DNA of 64,000 nucleotides, taken from contig SRSI01000033.1 in NCBI GenBank assembly GCA_005656395.1, positions 124,001-188,000 of the forward strand, in the 5' to 3' direction. Within the stretch, counting starts at the first letter, position 1. Each line of letters begins with the position of its first letter. Both the position numbers and the translations under genes were made by a program. The notes under the pieces are model-generated. The model saw nothing but the letters and a program-made list of their open reading frames with translations. It searched no databases and had not been told where the DNA came from. Positions 1 through 11,261 of this stretch are shown here, piece by piece. Source of the stretch: Strongyloides papillosus. Taxonomy: Eukaryota > Nematoda > Chromadorea > Rhabditida > Strongyloididae.

Positions 1-429
1 ATTTAGGCCATCAAATTATTTTCAGGAGCAAAAATAATCATATGGTTTATGGTTGTAAATCATAAACTTTTCACCATCTCATATGTTTCTCCTTTTTACA
101 ACAATATAGGCATATTTTGGAAAAAAAATTTGTCTGGTAGTTAAAAATAGTTTTGGTATAATTTTTGTTATTTCATTTTTTCTTTTAAAACCAGTTAATT
201 AGAAATTATATTTTTAACGTACAGAGGTCATCTTTTTTTTGCAAGAGTATTTGGGAGAAGATAGCCTGATGGTTGACTTTTTTTTATTGTTTATAGGGAA
301 ATAAGATAAAAAAGGAAGATAAAAAAGAATTGTTTGATTTGTCTTCTGATAGGTAATTGTCAAGTCGTGTAAATCATTCCAAACCAAATGATTAATTATT
401 GTCTATGAATTTTCTGTTAAATTTTTGTT
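1..429. other. no gene seen
   Basis: AT-rich sequence with homopolymer runs. No ORF with protein-like composition and no RNA gene is visible. Confidence 0.5.
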
Positions 430-960
430 TCATAAACGTTAAAATAAAATGCTGCTCCTGTTGGTGTTTCATTTTCAGAAGTTTTATTATTATTATTGTT
501 TGTTAGAGTTTTCACAGTAACAATGTTCTTTGAAGCCTCAATACCAAAACAATTGGTACTATAGTTCATCGTTGATGCAGAATCACAAAGAATATCAAAT
601 ATTTTAGTATAATTAGTTGGACTTTTTATTGAATTTTCAATTGTTTTAGTGATGTCATTAGGAATACTAGCATTAAAATTAAAACCACCATCAAGTTTTC
701 ACTATCTATGAAGTAATCCAAAAGAATGTCCTGTTACATATTGAATAACTCTATTTCAGGAACAACTAAATCCCAAGAGTAATATTTTGGTATTTTTTTT
801 ATATAATCTTCAACTGATAAACCGCAACCAGTTTCCCGATACTAAACTAATCCTGTTTGGATAATAAAGTTTCACAAACCTGATAAACATATAATTAGTT
901 GAACCATTAGGTGCAATAAAAATTAAAGTAAAATTTAGTGAAATATCAACAAAATATTTC
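430..960 (-). pseudogene. decayed coding remnant, family not identified
   Basis: Read on the - strand, this stretch has protein-like composition broken across frames. The segment from about 700 down to 436 stays open and reads in part DITKTIENSIKSPTNYTKIF, followed by a Cys-containing Ser/Thr/Asn-rich part. The segment from about 955 to 840 reads in part FIAPNGSTNYMFIRF. Between them the frame changes and in-frame stops occur, with no GT..AG pair that clearly repairs it. I do not recognise the family. It could be a broken gene or exons of an intron-containing gene whose splice sites I missed. Confidence 0.35.
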
Positions 961-1734
961 ATAGGCATAACCCATATATATATTTTTTTGTCACTTCAAA
1001 TACCTCTTTTATTAATATTTTTTTAATCATTTAACATTTACCGTTCTGGATATTGATGATAAATAACTTTTACAATGTCAAATATACAATAAAAATAGGA
1101 AATAAACATGCAATTATGGAACGAGAATGATTAGTCATCAAAAATATTTATGGAACAATTTTATTATGTACTCCTGAAGTCGTTTTGAATCATCTCTTGT
1201 AAACGCAATCAAATTTGTTTTAATAAAGTTTTATTTATTCACATTTTTTATTACTTTCAAATATTTCCTTTTATTAATCATTACAATTTTCCAAGAAAAA
1301 GATCGACAGATATCAAAAAATAAATTTTGATTTTCATACCCATACAACAAATATAAAATACAATGAAGAAAAAAAGCATTATTTCTATTTGTTATTTTGT
1401 TATTTATTAAAATAAGCAAATTTGAACAATCATGGTAAAAATAGAATTATTGACATCAAAAAAAGTTACATATTAATTCTTTTTTCTCTTTTGAATTCAT
1501 TTAAAACAATCATTCATTCTTTATCTCTCTCTCTATCACTCAACGCTTTTAGTTTTTTTGGTGATATATTCATCATTCTATTGTAGTGTATAAAAAACAA
1601 AAAATTTCCATTACAATTTTATATTCAAAGATACTTCTTTGTATTGAATATTCTTTTTCGCATTAGTTAAATTTATCTCAAATATTACCTTATTTAACAC
1701 ACGTCTCTATTATTGCTTTGTCTAGAGAAAAAAC
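961..1734. other. intergenic, upstream of the REEP-like gene
   Basis: No gene is seen. A pyrimidine-rich tract with CTCTCTCTC lies near 1520-1545, and TTTGTCTAG ends at 1725, nine bases before the next start codon. The latter resembles a nematode 3' splice or trans-splice acceptor, so the downstream mRNA may be spliced-leader capped. That is inference. Confidence 0.35.
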
Positions 1735-2425
1735 ATGTCAAGTGAGGTAGAATCAAATAATACTAATAATATGGCTACAGCCTCAATCTCTACAACACAA
1801 CCATCTGTTACAAAAACACCATCAACACAGGTATCTGCAACTCAACCATCAGCAGCAAAACCATCACCAAATGATAATTCTACTGTTTCTGTTAGTTTTA
1901 ATAAGCTCCATGGAATGATGGTTAAAGAGATGTACAAGGATCAAAATAAACTGTTAACATTAGTTTTCAAGAAGTATGAAGAAGCTACTGGACAGAAAAG
2001 AGAAACATTAATCTATGGTACCTGTGGAATCATTGCTTTATACCTCTGCTTTGGGTATGCTGCTCAAGTTTTGTGTAATATGATAGGATATGCCTACCCA
2101 TGTTACAAGTCAATTCAAGCAATCAAGACCGAGGAGAAAGAGGATGACACAAAATGGCTTATGTATTGGTGTGTATTTGGATGGTTTACGTGTGTTGATT
2201 TTTTTGCTGATAATATATTTGGTTGGTTCCCAATCTACTATTTGTTTAAGGTAAACAATATATATAAATATATACTTTTTATCACTATATTCCTTCTATT
2301 TATAGGCTGTTTTCCTTCTTTACCTCGCTCTTCCATGGACAAATGGCTCTGTCTTAATGTACAAAAGATATGTTGAGCCACTCTCTGATAAGATTGAGGC
2401 TTACTTCGAGAAAAAAGATAACTAA
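1735..2425 (+). CDS. REEP5/6-Yop1 (TB2/DP1/HVA22) family ER membrane protein
   Basis: Predicted CDS join(1735..2250, 2306..2425), 211 residues; the 55-nt phase-0 intron has GTAAAC and TATAG ends. Residues 1-45 are a Ser/Thr/Pro-rich, probably disordered tail. The conserved TB2/DP1/HVA22 region follows: a first hydrophobic hairpin (IALYLCFGYAAQVLCN), the family signature around YPCYKSIQAI, then a second hairpin over KWLMYWCVFGWF. Exon 2 supplies LLYLALPWTNGS and the charged C-terminal helix. Members of this family insert as wedge-shaped hairpins in ER membrane and help form or stabilise tubular ER with reticulons. The length is typical apart from the extended N-terminus. The ATG is the first in frame after a TCTAG acceptor-like site. 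An AATAAA lies about 115 nt after the stop. It is a single-copy housekeeping gene, unlike its neighbours. Confidence 0.9.
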
Positions 2426-2791
2426 ATTTAATTTATGGCTTTAATTTTTATATCCATCAGAAATAGTTGAAGTTTTTAAAAGAGTATAATGAAAATTTTT
2501 TATGACTATCTTGGTGATTTTATGATAATTTATTTTTTTGTGAAATAAAAATATTTGTGCAAATTTTTATGGTTTTGTACATGTATGTGAGTGTATTTTT
2601 ATGATAATCATTTAGATTTATAGTATTATATTGTGTAACTTTGATTATTTATGGAAATAACATTTTGGTATTTGTTTTGAAAATATGGAAATGAAAGTTG
2701 TACTTTAAAATATCACTTTTGGAAAATTGTTTATTGAGGAATTAGTGATAAATGTACACATTCAAAAAAAGAGTATTTATAGTTATGTTTA

Positions 2792-3295
2792 CTAACCATA
2801 TCTTTCCTTTAACTCTCTATTTGAAACTTCTACACCAGTATCAATTGTTGTCTTGATAGTTATTAGAATATTTTCAATGTTATCATCGGTGCATTCCTGT
2901 AATTCTTCGAAAGTTTCAATTAATTTCATTGTATCCTCACGTTTTAAAAAATCATCAATGTATTCACTTTGAATTAATGCTCTAATAGCTTGTCTACGAT
3001 TTCTCTTGACAACATTAGCAACTGTATTAATTGCAAAAGAAACATCCTTCAAAGTATCTTCAGGAAGGTTGTTTTTTAAATTACCTTTAATACCACAACG
3101 ACATTGATTAACTATTTCTTTTACACCTCTTTCAAAAGACTTTTGTTGTCCAATACGTAAGTCTGATGAAACTTTTTTGTATAATTTGTAAAAGATATTG
3201 TCAATAACTTCATGTGTATACATTCTAGAGTCATTAGAAATTTCATTAGAAGTAGTATTAGAAGTATTATCAGAAACTTTAGTATTTTTTCCCAT
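2792..3295 (-). CDS. hypothetical alpha-helical protein, 167 aa
   Basis: A single-exon ORF convergent with the REEP-like gene; the two stop codons are about 370 bp apart. Residues 1-22 are Ser/Thr/Asn-rich and probably disordered. The rest is charged and predicted helical, with regular hydrophobic spacing (EVIDNIFYKLYKKV, KLIETFEELQECTDDNIENI). A basic KRNRRQAIR segment sits mid-protein. There is no signal peptide or membrane segment. I do not recognise the family. Its balanced composition and sustained length in such AT-rich DNA favour a real gene, but a missed intron or a longer first exon is possible. Confidence 0.6.
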   Translation of the reverse strand: MGKNTKVSDNTSNTTSNEISNDSRMYTHEVIDNIFYKLYKKVSSDLRIGQQKSFERGVKEIVNQCRCGIKGNLKNNLPEDTLKDVSFAINTVANVVKRNRRQAIRALIQSEYIDDFLKREDTMKLIETFEELQECTDDNIENILITIKTTIDTGVEVSNRELKERYG

Positions 3296-4311
3296 TTTTA
3301 AAATATTATTTCAACACAAAAATAGAAAATATAGTGTTAATGATAATCAAAAAAATATAAAATTTCCTGTTGAGAAACCTTGGTTACGCATATTATTTTC
3401 AAGTTCCATTAGATAAAAGTACAAATGTCTTTTTCTATCTCCAGGAAGAAAACTTTTTTAGCATGTGATCTCTTACATTTATAAAAAAATAATACAAAAA
3501 AAATACCTAACGAATATGTAGTAAACATTATCCCATTAGAGAACACCAAAATAAAAAAGTGATAAACTTTCACTCTGCTATAATATTTAAAAGTTTTTAT
3601 ATATAGGTGATATGAAAAACAAATATCACATTTTAAAATATTTCCTGTTACATTGGAAAGAGTTGTGAAAGAATTTGATGGACAATGATTTCAGAAAATA
3701 CAAGGTTGATGTACTTTTGAATGCTAAAAAAATTATCAGTGTCAGAAAATTACGCAAAAAATTATTAATTGGATAATTTGTTTAAACTTATTAGATTTTA
3801 TTTGCAAGAACAATGTTATTTAATATTGTAAAATATTAACCAATGTAATTTTATTATAAAAGAACTGATGATATTGTTTGTTACAAAGTTTATATAGCAT
3901 TTTAATTTTTTCATTGAGTTGTTCATGAATATATGTCGGTTTTAGTGATAAAATTTTGAAATGTTTGTAATTTAATTATATGTGTACTTATTACGTTAAA
4001 AACATTGTTTATTTTCTAGAGAAAATCGACCTCTGTTCTTATTATCAAGTTACTTTCTTGAAAGGAAAAAATATCAAAAACTAATTCTCGAGTCGTTGTC
4101 ATACTCAAGTTGAAATTTGAGTATATTGGATCTAGAGATTTAATAAGAATTGGAGGTGCAATAATTTAAAGTTCTACTTGTAAAGTCTTTATGCAACGTT
4201 ACTTCAAGTGATTTGGCAGGAAAAATAAAAATATTAATATTATGATTAAATTACAAAACATTTAATTTATTTATTTTATAGCTGGCATTTATTTTTGAAC
4301 AATCTAATATA
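3296..4311. other. intergenic, no gene seen
   Basis: AT-rich DNA without a credible ORF. It ends at a foldback transposon. Confidence 0.5.
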
Positions 4312-5474
4312 CAGGGTGGTCCGCATAGGGCTCCCCAGATATTTCATATACAACTCTGCTTATTCTTGAACTAAAAATTTGGTTTTATAATCGTTCTGTA
4401 GCTGATATAATACCATTCTGATTTTAAAAATTTTAAAAAGAAATTTAAATTCTTGGCAAAGTTAAATATCTTCAAAATTTAATTATGTTTTTGGATTTTA
4501 AAGGAATGTAATCTTTATATATAAAAAGATATTTTTAAGGTTGTTCCGGATTTTGAAAACGCTACTTCTTTTGTACATATTTCTAGAATACTATTGAGAT
4601 AAAATTTCAACAATTATGTTTAATTAAAAAACCACGATATTGGTCAAAATAACGATGTTTTTTAAGAATTAAAGATTGATGAAATAGTTTTTTAAAAATT
4701 CGCTAACATTATTTTGATAGAGTAAATAAATTGCTGTCGAATGAGTATAGTACTATTAATTAAATTAAAGTTGAAAAAAGTTATGGAAAATCAAACATCC
4801 ATCATTTTTCGAAAAGCTTGAGTGAAAAAAATATTATAGTTTTTTGACAATGTATGAACAAAAAAATCAATTTTGTTAAATATCATATGTATTTATGCTA
4901 ATAATGCTATTGGTTTATATAAATGTTGAAAAAATAGTGTTTCTTTTAATTTTTTACCAAAAATATGAAATTAGTGATCTTTGAGCTTTCATAACTTTTT
5001 ATAACTTTAATTTTTATAAATAATACTATACTTATTTGATAACCGTTTACATACTCTATCAAAATAATGATAGCGCATTTTTAAAAATTATCTCATCAAT
5101 CTTTAATTCCTTAAAAACATCGTAATTTTGACCAAATTCATGGTTATTTTTAATCTGAAAAATAAATTTAGTTTTTAAACATATATATTCATGATAATTT
5201 AGAAATATATGCTAAAGACTTTGTTCTTTCAAAATTCATAACAAACATAAAAATATTTTTTTATTTAAAAAAGTTAAATTAATTAAAAATTGAAAAATAT
5301 TACTAAATTCTATGGATCTATAACTTCACCCAGAATTAAGATTTCTATCTAAAATTGATAAAATCAAAATGGTATTTACATCATCTATAAAAAGATTATA
5401 ATACCAAATTTGTAGTTCCAGAACAAACAGAGTTGTATATGAAATATCTGAGGAGTCCTATGCGGGCCACCTTT
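4312..5474. mobile_element. foldback (palindromic) DNA element, about 1.16 kb, TA target duplication
   Basis: The left end starts CAGGGTGGTCCGCATAGGG at 4312. The right end, reversed, reads AAAGGTGGCCCGCATAGGA ending at 5474; both then continue through CAGATATTTCATATACAACTCTG. A TA flanks each end (4310-4311 and 5475-5476). The pairing does not stop at the tips: GCTAACATTATTTTGATAGAG near 4702 is matched in reverse by CTCTATCAAAATAATGATAGCG near 5055. The element is therefore an almost full-length imperfect inverted repeat centred near 4893. TA duplication and CAGGG-type ends suggest mobilisation by a Tc1/mariner-class transposase. No coding capacity is present. It ends 57 bp before the start codon of the next gene. 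Confidence 0.85.
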
Positions 5475-5530
5475 TATAGTAGTAAAAATAATTTAAGTAA
5501 TCTTTAATTAATTTAAATTTCGTTTTTAGT

Positions 5531-7455
5531 ATGGCAAATAAAAAACTTAAATCAACTTGTAATTTTGTAGTTAAAATAATCGTTTCAATTATTCTTGTCC
5601 ATATATTATTGCAATATCTGTTTTCTGATAATAAGTATGATATATATAATATTTCAACTTCAAAACTGTAAGTTTCCTGAGAATACTTCTTTAATCAAAG
5701 CCTTTAAGGGAGGATAGTATCTCTCAGGATTCAAAAATTCTTAAGGCGGATGGTATTCCAAAGGAGTCGAAAACTTTTGAAATCTTTAATATATTTGACG
5801 TTAAAGAACTAAGATCAAAATTTAGACGAAAAATTGTAAATAATTTTAGTTATGAAAATTTCACAGTCAATATCATTAAATATATGAATACTTCAAAATT
5901 TTTCTCAACAACAAACATCTATTTTAAGATTTCATCAAGTATAAAAACACAAATTATTTGTACATACTGTACATTATATACTTTTATTTCAAATAAACAA
6001 TATCACTTAATTAATCTTTTTGGTATACCAAATGGATTTAAAAGTATTTTTGAAAATATTCCTTCTGTAAGTGATTTTTGCAAACAAAATCAATTTATTC
6101 TAGAAAATGGAGGATGCTCAAAGTTTACTTCAATGGAAGATATTAGTAATAAAATTGAAAGTAATGCCCAATTCCAATTTAAGATAAAAAATGGTGAAAT
6201 TTCTATTGACTGTTCAAAATTGATAAATGGTGATATGGAACATATAGAATATGCTTCAAAAAATTATTTGACATATAAAGAAGAACAGTTAAATATGACA
6301 TGTGATGCTATTAATTCAAGAGGATTCGGGCATGCTACTATCAGAAGTAGAATTGAGAGGAAATATTCTCTAGCATACGCAAGAAATATTTATACGGTAA
6401 ATATATTTAATAATACTAATAATTTATTTTGCTTAGAGTTATGAAATTATTGAACTTATACTGTTAGCACAATATTCAAAAAATAATCACTATTGTTACA
6501 CTGTTGATTCAAAACATCCTGAGCTTTTAGAAAAAATGAAACAATTAGAGAAATGTCTTCCAAATGTTTATGTATCTGAGAATCAATATGATTTTCAAAG
6601 CGGTGGCAAATATAGTAGTATTGGTCATTTTGATTGTATGAAACTGTTACTCAATAAAAGATGGAATTATATGTTTATCCTTCAAAATGATGATATTGCT
6701 ATAAAAACAAACCAACAAGTATTAGAAATATTGGAAGCAATGGATTTCCCATTAGATATGGCTTTTCATAACCAAAAGAAATTAATTGATTCAAGGTTTA
6801 ATCATGATTATTCATGGACTTACAAAGATCTTAATATTTTCTTAGAAGGTTCTTAAAAATTTTAATGCTTTAATATTTTATTTTAGGTGATAAAAGAAAG
6901 GAAAATAAATCTATCATCAATAGAAACATTGAGTTTCATAAAGGACTTGTTCCATGTGGTATGAGATATGAAACTGTGGAGTATCTTGCTAAAAAGATAA
7001 ATATAACGACTTTCTTGAATCAATTAAATACTGATTTGTATGGGCATGATGAATTGACGTGGCAAACATTATTAGCAGATGATATTTTAAATATTCCAGG
7101 TGGTATTTCAAGTAAATGTATATATATATATCATCCACGATTTGCGTATCTATCAAGAAAAGTAACTTGGAATTCAAAAGATTGTGCAACAAATATGACT
7201 CATCATCTAGTATGTACTTGGAATGTTCAAATTTTAAGACTTATCGGTAATTACAAAGGATTCCATGGGTACAGATTTAGGGGTGAACAAGATTTTGGAG
7301 CTTTTAAATGTTGGGTTAATTATATGTATCACAAGAATAACTTTATGGTACATGAAAATTTAAATTTATGGTTTTACTATAATTTGCAACCAAGCATTCT
7401 TCAAAGAAAAATTATGGTTAAAGATTTGAAGTCAATAGAATCATGTAGTTTGTAA
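5531..7455 (+). CDS. core-2/I-branching-type glycosyltransferase (GT14), copy GT-A
   Basis: Predicted CDS join(5531..5667, 5709..6396, 6437..6848, 6887..7455), 601 residues. Residues 12-33 form a signal anchor (FVVKIIVSIILVHILLQYLF) after a short basic cytosolic tail, giving a type II Golgi topology. The luminal domain has the GT14 landmarks: FCTYC-like Cys pair (ICTYCTLYTF), YSLAYARNIY, NNHYCYTVDSK, the core block LEKCLPNVYV, and YGHDELTWQTL. In the last, Glu468 aligns with the catalytic base of mammalian core-2 GlcNAc transferases (SPDEHLW). The family transfers GlcNAc from UDP-GlcNAc in beta-1,6 linkage to O-glycan cores; the acceptor here is unknown. Unlike GT-B, GT-C and GT-E it lacks the intron after the LQ codons near 6690. 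The third donor is GTTCTT, a weak site. TTTTTAG immediately precedes the ATG, resembling a trans-splice acceptor, and a foldback element forms its upstream flank. Confidence 0.83.
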
Positions 7456-9240
7456 CAGTATTTTTTTATTTTATTATTTAAATATTTCCTTGATTTACGA
7501 TAAAACATCAAAACAATATGTATAATGTATATCAGCTGATAATGCATACGATCGCAATATAGGATAAGTTTCGAATCAGAATTGCTAGAATTATTCTAAG
7601 TAAACTTCTCATAATTGCAGATAAAAATGAAATAATTAAATAATGTTTAGAAAAAATACAAAGATGAAGTATATAAAATCCTTATAAAGTTATACTGTAT
7701 GCGTAAAGGATAATAAAAGTCTAGTGCATTAATTTTCATATATTTATTTCTTTTATTTCAAATTGTAAATAATGAATATTAATTGAAAATTGTTCTTTTT
7801 CACATAAACGTTTTAATGTTTGTTATAATTCGATATAATAACATATTATTTTTCATCTATAAATATCACTTATAAAAGTTTTATCACATGAAAAAAAATG
7901 TAAATTTGTAGAAAAAATAAAAACAACAAAACCACTAATGCCTTTGATATTTAGAATAATATCTGTTTTTGCTTTATAAATCAAAAGTTTCTAAAACATC
8001 AAAAAATATTATATTTTTCAACATTTCATTTATTTATTAAATATTACTTTACTTAAAAAGTATATGGGTCGCAGTTCTCTATAGTCTTGTTTTGAAAAAA
8101 TTTATTATTATTCAATTTCTGTGATTTATTGAATCCATTTTTGATGATTATTTGTTTGAAAACACATAAAAACTTTTTCTACTCATAAATTAATATTAAT
8201 TATTTTTAATCTCTATGGAATCATCATATTAGTCATTATTTATAAACTTCTTTATTAAAATCGCTATATTTTTGCTGTGTGATAATTTAAGTTTCGTTCT
8301 TTATAGTAAAAAGTACACTATTTTATATTGATCATTTTAGTATATTTATTTGCTTTATTTTTCACAGTAATTTTTAGAAAGTATCTTGCCATACTTTATA
8401 AATTTGAGTTTTTAATGGGGAAAATAAACAGATTAAGGCTTTTAAGATGATAACCTATTGAAGGTAGATCTGGTGAATAAAGTGAATAATACAGAGTTTC
8501 ATATCTTAAAGCATTTTGGATGCTCTAGAAAGTTTGAAGCAGACTAATTGTCATTATAGCTCTTTTATGTTAAATCTCATATCATATGGGCTATATGAGT
8601 CTTTTAAATATTATAATTCTATCTTTCACGCAAAATTTCTTGAATCAACTCTACATAATTACGTTATTTACTGGATCTAAGCCAGATGAACCACATATTA
8701 ATGAAATTTTTTAAAAAATTATAATAAAAACTTTTTTAACATAATAAAATGATAGAATAAGATAATTATAGGGATGTACTATTTATCCTCCACTAAATGA
8801 ATAAAAAAAACGTCACTTTATACATGATAATCGCTAAATTACGTATAAAAAGATCACCACAATTATTATCGTTTTAAATAAAACATATAAAGTGGTATTA
8901 ATTTGTATATTTATAAAATTTAATGGAAAAAGATTTTAAACAGCTATTTTTATCACATGAATACTGCTTTTTCTATTAATGGATTTGTTGACCCACCCTC
9001 AATACCTACAAGAGATAATACTATATAAACCAAAAATATTCAATGTTTAATCAGATTTTCTTTATTTCTTAATATCTTATTTTATCATTTCGATAATAAA
9101 CCGTTATCATATATTGACTATTTTATCTTAATCTAGTTAACAGATTCTACCACTAAGCTCTAAAAATCTTCTACATAATGATAAATTGTTATTAACGAAA
9201 CAAAATTACTTCCTAAACACCAAGAGCTATCATTATATAA
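7456..9240. other. intergenic, no gene seen
   Basis: AT-rich; ORFs are short and of biased composition. No RNA gene was recognised. Confidence 0.5.
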
Positions 9241-9747
9241 AAAATATTTTATTTTGAAAATCTCTATTTTTGACATACTAAACTACTATGAGGCTCAACA
9301 AATCAATCTACTTGCTTGATTGAATCAGAAACGGCTCTTGCATTAATTATTTGTGGTTGGGAATTTTTTCTATTGACAATCCCTATATCTCACTTCCTAC
9401 ACCTTTAAAAGATTCTAATACTTAATCTTTAGGCTCATGTGATTACAAAGGAAGTTTTACACCGGTTGAAACGACGTCCATCTGTAGAAATCTATTCTAT
9501 TGACATACCTAATTTCATCTTTAATGACCCTCTAAGAGACTTAACAGTTCAATTTGCAGGCTTAGTTGGCTTCAATGGCGACTTCTACATCGTTTGAAGT
9601 AACATCTACCCGTAGAATCTTGCTCTATTGGCTGGTTCTAATCTACTAGCCTTTTTTGGAGGCTAGAGACTCACCCTACTGGTAAAAACTACGTAATATT
9701 AGCATTTTCACCACCTAGGGAGTTTCACCTTTGAAATCTGCTTTGTA
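9241..9747. repeat. diverged direct repeats of about 125 bp, less AT-rich than surroundings
   Basis: Three or so degenerate units can be lined up. TCTATTGACA recurs near 9371 and 9498, and a diverged CTCTATTGGC near 9621. The segment ACACCGGTTGAAACGACGTCCATC near 9460 is matched by ACATCGTTTGAAGTAACATCTACC near 9586, and AATCTTTAGGCTCATGTG by AATTTGCAGGCTTAGTTG. Neither strand gives a sustained reading frame. The block abuts a TIR element on its right. Confidence 0.45.
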
Positions 9748-11261
9748 CACACAAAATCTAAACATATCGTTTTGACCGAAAATGTTCAGAATGTTACAAA
9801 CTGTAGCTGATGATAAATTAACCGACTATCCAAAATGGGGTAGGTTACAGACTACATTCTACCCCATTTTACATCTACATTCTAGTTCATTTTTTAAGCT
9901 ATGCTTGTATTCATTTTGCATATATATTTTTAGCTCATTTTGTGTACACATTCTGCTTCATTTTGCGTAAACATTCTACCTAGTTTTCTATATACAAAAT
10001 GAGCTAGATATTAGCCTGTGGTTTTATCTATCTTGAATGTTTTTTAAACCTCTAAGTTTTTTAGTAGTTGACACTGTTTTAGAAGATATAAATTTTTATT
10101 TGACTATTTTTTAATATTTCACAGACTTTTTTAGGTTTCTACACAATTTGAAAGTTGATACAAAAAGGTAGTAATAAATATAGATAAAAAGAGAAGAAAT
10201 AACGGCATCAGTTTTTAATAACACATACTTACATGTATTTTTATATCATTATATTTACAGCAGTAAAAATTAATTTGTTAGTCTTATGAATCTAATGAAC
10301 ATCAAGTACAATAATATTAATAATATTAAATTAGATATTTAAAAATATGTTGAAATCTTTCACCAAGTTAGATATCCTTAGAAAGTTTAATTTGATATTA
10401 ACGCGATGGACCGCTATTACTGTGAAATTCAAAATTCTTAGTTTTAGTTAGTGATCTTATAACAGTAATATCATTTGGAACTTTTGATATTGATACAAAA
10501 CTAAGATCATAATATGTTAACATAAAAGAAATTTCACAGTCACTTATTGCTACAACAATTTTTGGCTTTAAATGTTGGATGGTTATCTAATAGAGTAAGG
10601 ATTATGGTTATCAACAATTTTAGCTAGTGCTTTTATATGTGTATAAGATTTTAAAAAATTACTAGAGAACTCTTAATTGTTAGTTGATTGAAGAGAATCG
10701 AAAGTGTACCCCACATGATGTGATTTTTTAGTGGACATTGTGAAAAAAATTATTTCTTGTAAAGTTTATTATTGAAATAAATAGAATTTTTTATTATTTC
10801 GTTTGATTAAATTATTTTTATTATTTTAATTGATTTAAATATTTTTAACAAGCAAATCAAAAAAAATTTTGAAAATACCTAACTTTTATTTTTGTTTACT
10901 TTGCTACTAATTAGTTATTAAATAAAAAAATTTTAATCTATCGATAAAAAATGAATATCTCTATTAATTTGCCGAAAAAAGTTTATTAACTATTTTTATT
11001 AAGCATAATAATTACAAAACTTACAAACTGGGGGTAAACCACAGACTACATTCTAGCTCATTTTGTATAAACATCTTACCTCATTTTGAGTACACATTCT
11101 ACCTTGTTCAGTACATACAAAATAAGATAGAATGTACATGCAAAATGAGTAAGAATGTGTTTACGAGATGCGTAAAACTAGAGGTCCCAAAATGCTATCG
11201 AATATACCTCTTTTTTTGTATAAATTGTATTTGTCAAATCGACATGTTTAGGTTTTGTGTG
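9748..11261. mobile_element. non-autonomous TIR element, 1.5 kb, CACACAAAA-type ends, subterminal repeat arrays
   Basis: The left end is CACACAAAATCTAAACATAT (9748) and the right end reversed is CACACAAAACCTAAACATGT (ending 11261). Both continue through TCG and TTTGAC, about 26 of 29 positions matching, and each end is flanked by TA. Both subterminal regions hold arrays of a roughly 23-bp unit of the form ACATTCTANCTCATTTTGTRTA: left about 9848-9985, right about 11045-11110, with inverted copies nearby (for example near 9994 and 11120). No transposase ORF is present. Subterminal repeats are often transposase-binding sites; that role is inferred. Confidence 0.8.

Noticed and set aside
717..760. 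GHSFG-like motif on the - strand, as in lipases or serine hydrolases
   Set aside because: The frame containing it closes at once, and no other hydrolase motif is found nearby.
7560..7600. TTTCGAATCA resembling a tRNA T-loop
   Set aside because: No matching acceptor stem or anticodon arm could be folded around it.
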